NCBI RefSeq assembly: GCF_009811415.1
Contig: NZ_BLIG01000047.1
Coordinates: 1-64,000, forward strand
Source of the DNA: Alteromonas sp. KUL106
GTDB lineage: Bacteria; Pseudomonadota; Gammaproteobacteria; Enterobacterales; Alteromonadaceae
Length of the DNA stretch: 64,000 nt
Reading direction: 5' to 3'
The translations under genes and the position numbers were made by a program. Each line of letters opens with the position of its first letter. Positions within the stretch are counted from its first letter, which is position 1. Shown in pieces: positions 24,884-33,475 of this stretch. The notes under the pieces are model-generated. The model saw only the letters and a program-made list of their open reading frames with translations, did not search any database and was not told where the DNA came from.

Positions 24884-26962
24884 GTGCGTACAGAAAATTG
24901 TTTAGTTGAATTAGGCACTGAAGAACTGCCACCAAAAGCGCTTAAGTCTTTAGGTGAAGCCTTTGCCACACAGTTTGAAGCTGCACTAACGCAAGCTGAT
25001 TTAAGCTTTGACTCTGTTAGCTGGTTTGCCGCCCCTCGCCGCTTGGCCGTTTATGTTTCAGGTCTAGCTGAAGGTCAGGCTGACAAAGTGGTAGAAAAAC
25101 GCGGCCCTGCAGTGTCGGCAGCATTTGACGCTGACGGTAACCCCACTAAAGCAGCACAAGGTTGGGCACGCGGTAACGGTATTGACGTTTCTGACGCAGA
25201 GCGCCTTGTGACAGACAAAGGTGAATGGTTACTTCACAAAGCTCACCTCCCCGGTCAATCAGTTGTTGAGCTGCTAGAAGGGTTGATTAACCAAGCGGTA
25301 AGTAAACTACCTATTCCAAAGCCAATGCGTTGGGGTAACTACAGCACCCAGTTTATTCGCCCTGTTCACACCCTCTGCGTGCTTTACGGTAGCGAAGTGG
25401 TTAACGTTTCAGTATTGGGCTTAACCAGTGACCGTGTTGTCCAAGGTCACCGCTTCCATGGTGAAGGTCGCTTTGAGCTTGATCATGCTGATAATTACGC
25501 CTCTGCACTTGAGCAACAATACGTACTCGCCGATTTTGAGGCACGTAAGGATAAAGTGCGTCAGCAACTTGAAGACGCAGCAAAGCGCTTATCGCTTAAG
25601 CCAGATTATAATGAAGACTTGCTTGAAGAGATCGCATCTCTTGTGGAATGGCCTGTTGTGCTTCAGGCTGGGTTTGATAAGGCCTTCTTAGAAGTACCAA
25701 AAGAAGCCCTTATCTATACTATGAAAGACGACCAAAAATATGTACCGCTTTTAGATAGCGATGGTGCACTTTCTAACACCTTCTTGTTCGTAACGAATAT
25801 TGAAAGTCGCGACCCGTCTCAAGTTATTTCAGGTAACGAAAAAGTTATCCGCCCTCGCCTGGCAGACGCCGAGTTCTTCTTTAACAGCGATAAAAAGACA
25901 ACATTAGAAAGCCGCCTTGAAAGCTTAGAAACGGTGTTGTTCCAAAAACAGCTCGGCACACTTAAAGAAAAATCAGAGCGCATTTCTGCATTGTCAGCAT
26001 TTATCGCATCGCAAATTGATGCGAACGAAACACAAGCCGCGCGAGCAGGTCTTCTCGCTAAAACTGACTTAATGTCGAATATGGTCATGGAGTTCCCTGA
26101 TGTTCAGGGCGTCATGGGTAAATACTATGCCCTTAATGACGGTGAAGATGCACCCGTTGCAGAGGCACTTTATGAACAATATATGCCTCGTTTTGCCGGT
26201 GACGCACTTCCTGGTTCAGGCGTGAGTGCATCGGTCGCTCTTGCCGACAAACTAGATACCCTAGTGGGTATCTTCGGTATTGGCCAGCTGCCAAAAGGTG
26301 ATAAAGACCCGTTTGCACTTCGACGTGCTGCTATCGGTGTTTTACGAATTGTCACAGAGCTATCACTCCCGCTGGACCTTGAAACGCTAGTTTGTAAGGC
26401 TATTGATGTATATGGCGAAAAGTTAACGAATGCTGACACGCAATCACAGGTTGTTGATTTCGTACTAGGTCGATTTACTGCGCTTCTACAAGATCAAGCC
26501 ATTACCATTGACGTTATTCAGGCCGTCGCTGCGCGTCGTCCAACCAAGCCAGCCGACTACTTAGCCCGTGTTCACGCGGTAGATAAGTTTAGAGCATTAG
26601 AGGAAGCCGAAGCATTGGCGGCCGCTAACAAGCGTGTAGCAAACATCTTAGCGAAGCAGAACGTAGAAGTAATAGATACTGTTAATATTGATGAATCTCT
26701 ATTAGCTGAAGACGCAGAAAAAGCGCTTTATGTTGCTTTGAAAGCCGCGCAAAAGGAAGTAGATATTGCCGTTCCTTTACAGGATTACACGCGTATTTTG
26801 ACCGCACTTGCAACCCTACGTAATGTAATCGATAACTTCTTTGACAACGTAATGGTTATGGCAGATGACGAAGCAGTTAAAAATAACCGACTTGCTTTGC
26901 TGTCGCTTTTAAGGCAACTTTTCCTTACTACCGCAGATATATCAATTCTCGCGAAGTCGTAG
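24884..26962 (+). CDS. glyS: Glycine-tRNA ligase beta subunit
   Basis: A 692-residue beta subunit of GlyRS, starting at GTG with a good Shine-Dalgarno (aaggagg) inside the end of glyQ. It opens CLVELGTEELPPKAL, the family signature, and carries HD-like and anticodon-binding regions towards the C terminus (ALRRAAIGVLRI; DNFFDNVMVM). It binds tRNA-Gly. The length matches E. coli (689). A terminator follows at 27005-27033. Confidence 0.98.
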   Translation: MRTENCLVELGTEELPPKALKSLGEAFATQFEAALTQADLSFDSVSWFAAPRRLAVYVSGLAEGQADKVVEKRGPAVSAAFDADGNPTKAAQGWARGNGIDVSDAERLVTDKGEWLLHKAHLPGQSVVELLEGLINQAVSKLPIPKPMRWGNYSTQFIRPVHTLCVLYGSEVVNVSVLGLTSDRVVQGHRFHGEGRFELDHADNYASALEQQYVLADFEARKDKVRQQLEDAAKRLSLKPDYNEDLLEEIASLVEWPVVLQAGFDKAFLEVPKEALIYTMKDDQKYVPLLDSDGALSNTFLFVTNIESRDPSQVISGNEKVIRPRLADAEFFFNSDKKTTLESRLESLETVLFQKQLGTLKEKSERISALSAFIASQIDANETQAARAGLLAKTDLMSNMVMEFPDVQGVMGKYYALNDGEDAPVAEALYEQYMPRFAGDALPGSGVSASVALADKLDTLVGIFGIGQLPKGDKDPFALRRAAIGVLRIVTELSLPLDLETLVCKAIDVYGEKLTNADTQSQVVDFVLGRFTALLQDQAITIDVIQAVAARRPTKPADYLARVHAVDKFRALEEAEALAAANKRVANILAKQNVEVIDTVNIDESLLAEDAEKALYVALKAAQKEVDIAVPLQDYTRILTALATLRNVIDNFFDNVMVMADDEAVKNNRLALLSLLRQLFLTTADISILAKS

Positions 26963-27004
26963 GCTAGTTAAAGTTAAACGCGGTTATTTAACCGCACGTG
27001 ACAA

Positions 27005-27033
27005 AAAGCCCAGCCACGCCGTTGGGCTTTTTT
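27005..27033 (+). terminator. Rho-independent terminator of glyQS
   Basis: AAAGCCCA (27005-27012) / TGGGCTTT (27023-27030) with a T6 run. It lies between glyS and the lipoprotein start, which argues against the longer in-frame start at 26998 for the next gene. Confidence 0.85.
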
Positions 27034-27048
27034 ATAAAGGGAGACGTT

Positions 27049-27492
27049 GTGAAAAAGTTACTGACTATTGCTTCTATGTGCTTTGCCCTCTCAGCATGCT
27101 CAAGCAGTGGAAGCTTTAAGATCCCAGAGATTGCACCAGACGTGCCTCGTATTCAATTTGAAAACATGTTCCTTAGAGGGGTGTTTAACTGGTGGGAAGC
27201 CGACCCAAGCTACAAGTTTAAACGCTCAAACACGGGGTGGACGGTAGACGTTGAACTTATTGCTGATGGCCAGCCCTACGATTTTAGGTTGTCTGACGCA
27301 AAATGGACGCCCTCACAAAGCTGTGGGGGCAAATATAAGGGTCAGCCTGTGATGTTAGGCTCTACGGTCTTTTTAGTCTGTGAACAGGGCTCTGAGAACC
27401 TGCAATTCACCCCCTCTTCCACGGGAACCTATCGCTTCACTGCAACACCAGCAAGTGCAGGGGAAGTCGCCCTGGTTGTTAGTAAGTTATAA
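27049..27492 (+). CDS. Putative lipoprotein
   Basis: A protein of about 147 residues from the GTG at 27049, with a typical lipoprotein signal: KKLLTIASMCFALSAC, lipidated Cys17. The longer in-frame start would place the glyS terminator inside the gene. The mature part (FLRGVFNWWEADPSYKF... SSTGTYRFTATPASAG) is beta-rich and looks like an immunoglobulin-like or carbohydrate-binding-type fold, but I do not recognise a family with certainty. Residues after the Cys are SSSG, so outer membrane sorting is likely. Probably monocistronic. Confidence 0.7.
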   Translation: MKKLLTIASMCFALSACSSSGSFKIPEIAPDVPRIQFENMFLRGVFNWWEADPSYKFKRSNTGWTVDVELIADGQPYDFRLSDAKWTPSQSCGGKYKGQPVMLGSTVFLVCEQGSENLQFTPSSTGTYRFTATPASAGEVALVVSKL

Positions 27493-27500
27493 TCTGCTTA

Positions 27501-27563
27501 GGGTAACACTATTGTCTCAAGTTCAATGTCTTTAGCTTTATAAGGCATTGCCTAGTGCTACCC
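27501..27563. repeat. Long-range inverted repeat downstream of the lipoprotein gene
   Basis: GGGTAACACTA (27501-27511) and TAGTGCTACCC (27553-27563) are inverted repeats matching at 10 of 11 positions with a 41-base loop. They lie in the 114-bp convergent gap. Possibly a structure protecting or ending transcripts; no T-run. Confidence 0.35.
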
Positions 27564-27606
27564 TGCAGTCTAAGTTCCCAGTGACTAGAGAGCTAGGAGA
27601 TATCGC

Positions 27607-28746
27607 TTAATATATCTCTATGGCTAATTCGTCTAATACTAGTGTTTCATTGTCCTTCTTAAAGTAAAAATCATATTTAAAAGCGTCCGTATACACTTCC
27701 CAATAATCATCCACGCCAAACACCTCACCTTCGAATTTATCGGCTATTTCATCACTCGCTTGGTGGGCATAAATATTTCCAAGTTTCCACGTAGCATGCG
27801 AATTTGTGTTATGAAAAAGCGTTTCTGCGATATAGATTTTTTTTATTTCTTCATCATCGGCTATCAAAATTAAATGATTATCGTAAGCATAGATTTTCTG
27901 TTTATCCGCCCCATATGCTGTAAAAATTGGATAATAGGGTAAGTCAGAAATTAACGTTGGCTCTTTATTTTTTGTATTTTTACGAATCATATCGTCAATC
28001 GTATCGTAACGCCCCTGAGTATTGTCGTTGATGTAGTTCGCGTCCATCGAGACATTATCGGTCAGGTTTCCATAACGAAATTCATTCACAATCAACATAG
28101 CACCTTTTGAAAAGCTGTCTTTCACAAATTCTATTTCGAGACCTATATCATTTGAATCTGCATTGAGTCGGAACTTCGCATCATCGATAAATTCTCCATC
28201 TAAGGACTCTAATACTTGTTGTTTCGTCGCACGCTTCTCAATATGCCCGTCTATTTTCCAGCTGTTTAGGTTGCGTTCATCAAAAGCAATTAAGCTTTTT
28301 AACGTGCTCGATATCCAATTGTTTTTATTGGTGACGATATGTACTTTGTCATTTTTTGCAACAAGCCAAAGGTTTCTTCCAAACGAGTAGAGCACATCAC
28401 TATCATTTAACGCCACTTCCGATGTTGGCACACCAAGTATCTTAAATGCGTCTATAGTTTTCATCCCAGCTTTAACGCCAAATACGCCTTCTTTTAGAGA
28501 AATATTATAAGACGCTATTTCAGGCTGTTCGGGCAGTTTGTTTCCATTTGTACCCCAATTAGAGAAATCAAACTGCATTGATTTCGTCTTGATTCTTGTT
28601 TTAAATTCCTGGGTCAAAATTATTTTATGCTCGAGAGTGCGCCAATTTTTTTCATACGTCACCTCCGCTTTAGTAAGCGTAGATTGTGCAAAGGTTGCTT
28701 GAGATATGCTCGCTGCAAGCATAATACTTAGATGAAGTTTCTTCAT
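27607..28746 (-). CDS. Secreted protein of unknown function
   Basis: A 379-residue protein with a signal peptide (MKKLHLSIMLAASISQATFA, cleavage before QSTL). I do not recognise the family. A stretch near residues 88-120 (GVFGVKAGMKTIDAFKILGVPTSE) has the G-x-x-x-GM-x(6)-LG-x-P pattern seen in SmpA/BamE-like periplasmic domains, and a second, weaker copy may start near 168 (KRATKQQVLESLDGEF), but this is only a resemblance. The protein is rich in Asn, Asp and Lys. Its start is 14 bp after the stop of the upstream lipoprotein gene, so the two probably form an operon acting in the envelope. Confidence 0.6.
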   Translation of the reverse strand: MKKLHLSIMLAASISQATFAQSTLTKAEVTYEKNWRTLEHKIILTQEFKTRIKTKSMQFDFSNWGTNGNKLPEQPEIASYNISLKEGVFGVKAGMKTIDAFKILGVPTSEVALNDSDVLYSFGRNLWLVAKNDKVHIVTNKNNWISSTLKSLIAFDERNLNSWKIDGHIEKRATKQQVLESLDGEFIDDAKFRLNADSNDIGLEIEFVKDSFSKGAMLIVNEFRYGNLTDNVSMDANYINDNTQGRYDTIDDMIRKNTKNKEPTLISDLPYYPIFTAYGADKQKIYAYDNHLILIADDEEIKKIYIAETLFHNTNSHATWKLGNIYAHQASDEIADKFEGEVFGVDDYWEVYTDAFKYDFYFKKDNETLVLDELAIEIY

Positions 28747-28760
28747 AGTAAATCCTTTTA

Positions 28761-29420
28761 TTAGTTAACTGCTAACGCGTCGTTTAAGGCCATAAGCTGT
28801 ATAGCGTAATCTTTTTGGTATTCGCTATTCGTTAAAACATGCGAAAGCTGGTTTTCAACGTTTACTATTTTCTTCTTTATCGCCCATGCAGTCTCATCAT
28901 TCACCCCTCTCAGTAAAATCTCAATATCCTTCAGCGGTGTTAAACAACATTTATCCAGTGAGTTGTTGTACTCTTCCCCTAAGTAATCAATCATCGACTT
29001 GCTGTGAAGTGAAGCGCCGCCCACAGGTGCTAAGGGCATGTCGTTTACCGTCTGTTTAAACTCAAGCGTTTTTTTGAATGAGGCGTTAAGTAATTCAATA
29101 GCAAGGACCTGTGCATCTTTATCGTATTGACTTAGCCGTGAGGTAAGGGCTTTTAGTTTTTCTGATTTAACACCGGTTATTTTGGCATGCTCAAGTACTT
29201 TTTCTGCATGGTGAACAAGTTCCTTTGCATATATGAGGTGGGCAATATCGAGCCGTAAATCGCCAACTAGATTCTTATCTAAGTAGTTATTCGCCTTCGA
29301 CACAATACTATTATGTTCATTAATTGCTGTGGTATATCGAATTTGAGAATCGGTAATATCGTTACGCTTTGAACACCCGGCTACAGCTGATAAAAATAGA
29401 ATTGTGATAAGTAAGCGCAT
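28761..29420 (-). CDS. Putative lipoprotein of unknown function
   Basis: A 219-residue protein with the lipobox SAVAGC (lipidated Cys16) after a short hydrophobic signal, followed by SKRND. The mature region is almost wholly helical and charged (repeated heptad-like Leu/Ile spacing across 25-215), suggesting a helical bundle or coiled coil. No family recognised. It is first in a two-gene minus-strand unit with the secreted protein downstream. Confidence 0.6.
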   Translation of the reverse strand: MRLLITILFLSAVAGCSKRNDITDSQIRYTTAINEHNSIVSKANNYLDKNLVGDLRLDIAHLIYAKELVHHAEKVLEHAKITGVKSEKLKALTSRLSQYDKDAQVLAIELLNASFKKTLEFKQTVNDMPLAPVGGASLHSKSMIDYLGEEYNNSLDKCCLTPLKDIEILLRGVNDETAWAIKKKIVNVENQLSHVLTNSEYQKDYAIQLMALNDALAVN

Positions 29421-29529
29421 ACAACGTCTTTTCCTTTATACGACTAGTAATGACGTTTTAAAAACGCATCTCGTACCAGTCCGCTTAGATAATTACACAC
29501 TCACTCAGCGAGACTTAAAATGTTCTTAA

Positions 29530-29743
29530 TCACGGCATGTTACCGCAGGCATAGTGGCTCTACGTCAACGTGACACAACAAAGAGTACAAACATTTTAAA
29601 CTCGCCCTTCGGGAAGGTCTGGCAAGCTTCCTCGCTTCATTCTGGTTAAATTGAAAGGGAGCAGCCATTCCTGCATTCCCACGCTTCGTTAGGAAACTTG
29701 CCAGCGCTTTCTGATTGGACAATTATCTATGGGGATTGGTATT
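29530..29743. repeat. Probable degenerate dispersed repeat element
   Basis: This 0.2-kb segment in the gap before gyrB differs from ordinary intergenic DNA: it is not AT-rich, contains a frame open for 60 codons on minus (29540-29722) with no ribosome binding site or family, and ends with CTATGGGGATTGGTATT at 29727-29743, which matches (16 of 17, inverted) the motif at 3128-3144. It also carries local inverted repeats (CGCCCTTCGGG, 29604-29614). I infer a remnant of a dispersed element or MITE of Alteromonadales. The rest of the gap (29421-29529) holds the lipoprotein promoter. Confidence 0.4.
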
Positions 29744-29775
29744 TAATTCATCATTGCATACTTCTCGTCAATTAC

Positions 29776-29807
29776 AAAAAAAAAGCGACCTAAAATTGGC
29801 CGCTTTT
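29776..29807 (-). terminator. Rho-independent terminator of the dnaA-gyrB operon
   Basis: AAAAGCGaCC (29781-29790) pairs with GGcCGCTTTT (29798-29807) with one A-C mismatch; on minus it is followed by a T-run (A9 at 29776-29784). It lies 32 bp behind the gyrB stop. Confidence 0.8.
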
Positions 29808-29838
29808 GCTCAGTTCGTTCACGTTGACAAACGCTTAT

Positions 29839-32259
29839 TTAAACATCTAAGTTTTCTACTTTAAGCGCATTAGCTTCGATGAATTCTCTGCGTGGCTCAA
29901 CTTGGTCACCCATCAATGTTGTGAACAATTGGTCACAGCCGATAGCATCTTCAATGGTCACTTGCAGCATTCGGCGACCTTCAGGGTCCATGGTGGTTTC
30001 CCACAGCTGCTCAGGGTTCATCTCGCCTAACCCTTTATAGCGCTGAATATACTGGCCTCGTTTTGCTTCGTTCATCAACCAATCAAGCGCTTCTTTAAAC
30101 GATTCTACAGGCTGTTTGCGCTCACCACGCTGAATATAGGCATCTTTACCCATCATATCGTTGATAGCGAGATTCAACTCTTTCAGGCGCTGATATTCTG
30201 ATGACTCAATGAACTCATGATCAATGACATACTCGTAATCAATACCGTGCATACGCATGATGATCGTAATGAAATATTCGCTTAGTTCTGCGTCATTGCG
30301 AATTTCATAACGATACGTAGCACCGTCGTTTTCACGCTCTGTAAGCTGCTCAACAAAGTGCTTAGCTACATGTTCAAGCGCGCTCTGATCTTTAAGATCT
30401 TCTAAGTTCAGCGTTGGGGTATAAAGCATTCTGTAAAGTATAGAGGAAGGCATTAAACGCTTCATACGCGTAATCATTTTTTCAACAGACTGATATTGCT
30501 TAACAAGGTTTTCTAAGCCTACACCGCTTATACCCGGATCGTCATCACTTGTGTGCAAGGAAGCACCATCGATTGCGATTGAGGTGAGGTAGTTCGTTAA
30601 CGCATCGTCATCTTTCAGATATTGCTCTTGCTTCCCTTTCTTTACTTTATATAGCGGTGGCTGTGCAATATAAACGTAACCACGCTCAATAATTTCTGGC
30701 ATCTGGCGGTAGAAGAAAGTCAGTAGAAGCGTACGAATGTGAGACCCATCTACGTCGGCATCTGTCATGATGATGATGCTGTGATAACGCAATTTTTCAG
30801 GATTATATTCGTCACGACCAATACCACAGCCTAACGCAGTGATTAGCGTCGCGACCTCTTGTGATGAAAGCATTTTATCGAAACGCGCTTTTTCTACGTT
30901 AAGAATTTTACCTTTCAGTGGCAAAATAGCTTGGTTCTTACGGTTACGCCCTTGTTTTGCAGAACCGCCCGCAGAGTCACCCTCCACTATGTATAGTTCG
31001 CTTAGCGCAGGATCTTTCTCCTGACAATCGGCTAACTTGCCTGGCAGGCCTGCCAAGTCCAACGCTCCTTTACGGCGCGTCATTTCACGTGCTTTACGTG
31101 CAGCCTCACGAGCACGCGCTGCATCAATGATTTTACCCGCTATAATTTTACTTTCAGCAGGATTTTCTAATAAAAACTCTGCTAGCTTTTCATTCATTGC
31201 TGACTCAACCGCTGGACGCACCTCAGAAGACACCAGTTTGTCCTTGGTCTGTGAGCTGAATTTTGGATCTGGTACCTTTACAGAAACCACCGCAGTTAAA
31301 CCTTCACGCGCATCGTCACCACTGGCGTTCGTCTTCGCTTTTTTGTTCAGCCCTTCTTTTTCCATGTAGTTGTTTAACGTGCGAGTTAAAGCACCACGGA
31401 AGCCAGCAAGGTGAGTACCACCATCGCGCTGAGGAATATTGTTCGTGAAGCAGAATACATTTTCTTGGAAGCTATCATTCCATTGCATAGCAACTTCTAC
31501 AGAGATGCCATCTTCCTGTTCGCTACTGAAGTGAAAAACTTTCTGATGAACGGGGGTCTTTTTCTCATTCAAGTACTCAACGAATGCTTTGATACCACCT
31601 TCATACATGAAGTGGTCTTCTTTACCGTCTCTCTCATCTTTTAACCGGATAGACACACCGGAGTTTAGAAATGACAATTCACGAAGACGCTTAGCCAAAA
31701 TATCGTAGTGATACAGCGTATCAGTAAAAGTATCGGAACTTGGCCAAAAGCGAATCATTGTTCCTGTTTTATCACTGTCGCCCGTAACAGCAAGTGGCGC
31801 CTGAGGCACCCCATGTGCATACTCTTGTTCGTGAGCTTTTCCACCACGACGAATACGTAGTTTCAATCGGCTAGAAAGTGCGTTTACAACTGAAACACCC
31901 ACGCCATGTAGACCACCCGACACCTTATAAGAATTGTCGTCGAATTTACCGCCAGCGTGAAGTACAGTCATAATAACTTCTGCCGCAGATACACCTTCTT
32001 CAGGGTGAAGTTCTGTAGGTATACCGCGACCGTCGTCAGACACAGATACTGAACCGTCACTGTGAATGAGCACAGTGATTTCAGAACAGTGTCCAGCCAG
32101 TGCTTCATCGATAGAGTTATCGACCACCTCGAAAACCATGTGGTGTAACCCGGTGCCATCATCCGTATCACCGATGTACATACCCGGGCGTTTTCTTACG
32201 GCATCCAATCCTTTAAGTACTTTAATACTGGACGAGTCGTAGTTGTTCTCTGCTGACAT
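29839..32259 (-). CDS. gyrB: DNA gyrase subunit B
   Basis: An 806-residue ATPase subunit of DNA gyrase, which introduces negative supercoils. The GHKL ATPase domain shows EVVDNSIDEALAGH, VSDDGRGIP and the ATP lid GGLHGVGVSVVNALS. The Toprim domain shows YIVEGDSAGGSAKQGRNR and IMTDADVDGSHIRTLLL, and the C terminus ends in the GyrA-contact region with MNPEQLWETTMDPEGR. The length matches E. coli (804), including the Gram-negative insert. It is last in the dnaA-dnaN-recF-gyrB order, 8 bp after recF. Confidence 0.98.
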   Translation of the reverse strand: MSAENNYDSSSIKVLKGLDAVRKRPGMYIGDTDDGTGLHHMVFEVVDNSIDEALAGHCSEITVLIHSDGSVSVSDDGRGIPTELHPEEGVSAAEVIMTVLHAGGKFDDNSYKVSGGLHGVGVSVVNALSSRLKLRIRRGGKAHEQEYAHGVPQAPLAVTGDSDKTGTMIRFWPSSDTFTDTLYHYDILAKRLRELSFLNSGVSIRLKDERDGKEDHFMYEGGIKAFVEYLNEKKTPVHQKVFHFSSEQEDGISVEVAMQWNDSFQENVFCFTNNIPQRDGGTHLAGFRGALTRTLNNYMEKEGLNKKAKTNASGDDAREGLTAVVSVKVPDPKFSSQTKDKLVSSEVRPAVESAMNEKLAEFLLENPAESKIIAGKIIDAARAREAARKAREMTRRKGALDLAGLPGKLADCQEKDPALSELYIVEGDSAGGSAKQGRNRKNQAILPLKGKILNVEKARFDKMLSSQEVATLITALGCGIGRDEYNPEKLRYHSIIIMTDADVDGSHIRTLLLTFFYRQMPEIIERGYVYIAQPPLYKVKKGKQEQYLKDDDALTNYLTSIAIDGASLHTSDDDPGISGVGLENLVKQYQSVEKMITRMKRLMPSSILYRMLYTPTLNLEDLKDQSALEHVAKHFVEQLTERENDGATYRYEIRNDAELSEYFITIIMRMHGIDYEYVIDHEFIESSEYQRLKELNLAINDMMGKDAYIQRGERKQPVESFKEALDWLMNEAKRGQYIQRYKGLGEMNPEQLWETTMDPEGRRMLQVTIEDAIGCDQLFTTLMGDQVEPRREFIEANALKVENLDV

Positions 32260-32267
32260 ACTAGCTT

Positions 32268-33356
32268 TTACTCCTCTTTCACGCTTCCATGTTCCACGTG
32301 AAACAATTTCTTTTCGTTATATTTTTGTATAAAAGCGAGCTGCGAGGATTCTATTGCAGTAACGAAAACCTGCGTATCCATTTCAAGCAGCCCATCAATA
32401 AATTGCTCTCTTTTATCGGCATCTAATTCAGCACCAACATCGTCAAGTAAAAAGATACTTTTTCGGTCAGTCGAAGAATTAAATAGCTTAGTTTGTGACA
32501 TTTGTAGCGCTGCTACGGCCATTCTAAGCTGCCCTCTAGATAAAAGCTCTTGGGCATTAACACCATTCACTTTTAGCCTTAAATCGGCTTTGTGAGGCCC
32601 AGAAGAGGTGTGCCCTATTTTACCATCATACTCACGTTTTTTAACTAAGCTTTCAGATAAACATACATCTTTTTCCCACCCTCTATAGTAACTTAATTCG
32701 ACATCGAAGTTTGGAAGAAATTCATGGGCGTAGTTTTTAAAAATTGGCGTCAACCTATCTACGTATTGGCGTCTTTTTTCTGTTAAAGATTCACCGAGCG
32801 CTACAAACTGTGATTCCCAATATTGATTCTCTGGCGCAAGTAAATTAGCCATTTGCTTTAACAGTGCGTTCCTATGCTTTAGGAATTTCGAATACTGATT
32901 AGCCAATAACTGGAAATCATGTTCCACGTGGAACAATCCCCAATCTAAAAAACGCCGACGCTCCGAAGGTGAACCTATAATCAAGTCGGTGCTTTGAGGC
33001 GTAAAAAGCTGTATAGGAACTAAGCTGACGAGATCAGATAACTTGTTCGAATGTTCACCATTGACACTGCACGTAAAGGAATCGGTGCGACTGCGTTGAA
33101 GACCTAGCCTAAATAGTTCTCCTTCCTCAGTCTTACAAGATGCGAAAACGCTAAAGCTATCTTTATCGTTTTGAATAACAGACCCGTGCTTGTTGGTTCT
33201 GAAAGAGCGGCCAAACCCAAGATAATAAAGTGCTTCAATTAATGAAGACTTACCACTTCCATTTGCCCCTTTCACAATAGTTAAAAGTGGAGATGGAGAA
33301 AAATTGACAGAAGATAGATTACGAAATTGTGTAATCTGGACACGGTCCAGTTTCAT
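32268..33356 (-). CDS. recF: DNA replication and repair protein RecF
   Basis: A protein of about 362 residues from MKLDRVQITQFRN, which matches the family start; an upstream in-frame codon would add 12 unlikely residues. It is an SMC-like ATPase that helps load RecA at gaps: Walker A GANGSGKSSLIEAL, ABC signature LLSRGQLRMAVAAL and Walker B SIFLLDDVGAELD. Two parS sites are embedded in the coding sequence (32290-32305 and 32920-32935), both giving the peptide LFHVEH, once in mid-protein and once 10 residues before the end. The gene lies between dnaN and gyrB. Confidence 0.96.
   Translation of the reverse strand: MKLDRVQITQFRNLSSVNFSPSPLLTIVKGANGSGKSSLIEALYYLGFGRSFRTNKHGSVIQNDKDSFSVFASCKTEEGELFRLGLQRSRTDSFTCSVNGEHSNKLSDLVSLVPIQLFTPQSTDLIIGSPSERRRFLDWGLFHVEHDFQLLANQYSKFLKHRNALLKQMANLLAPENQYWESQFVALGESLTEKRRQYVDRLTPIFKNYAHEFLPNFDVELSYYRGWEKDVCLSESLVKKREYDGKIGHTSSGPHKADLRLKVNGVNAQELLSRGQLRMAVAALQMSQTKLFNSSTDRKSIFLLDDVGAELDADKREQFIDGLLEMDTQVFVTAIESSQLAFIQKYNEKKLFHVEHGSVKEE
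32290..32305. other. parS: parS centromere site 1, inside recF
   Basis: TGTTCCACGTGAAACA matches the chromosomal ParB target (consensus TGTTYCACGTGRAACA, centre CACGTG). It spans recF codons near the 3' end, encoding FHVEH. parA/parB lie 15 kb away. One arm differs from a perfect palindrome at a single base pair, which the consensus allows. Confidence 0.88.
32920..32935. other. parS: parS centromere site 2, inside recF
   Basis: TGTTCCACGTGGAACA is a perfect 16-bp palindrome matching the ParB-binding consensus. It lies 630 bp from site 1 in the same codon phase, again encoding LFHVEH. Two sites so close should form one strong ParB nucleation centre about 11 kb from the candidate oriC. Confidence 0.9.
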
Positions 33357-33475
33357 GAGGTCACGCTGAAAATAAAAAGAAGCGAAGAACAACCAGTGTT
33401 AATCGCTTCCTGAAGTGAGACATAAATCAATATAAGACTTTACTAACCTTTGCAATAAATAACGTAAGATAGCCC

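Noticed and set aside
29540..29722. Minus-strand open frame of 60 codons
   Set aside because: It lies in the probable repeat fragment, with no ribosome binding site, no operon link and no recognisable family.
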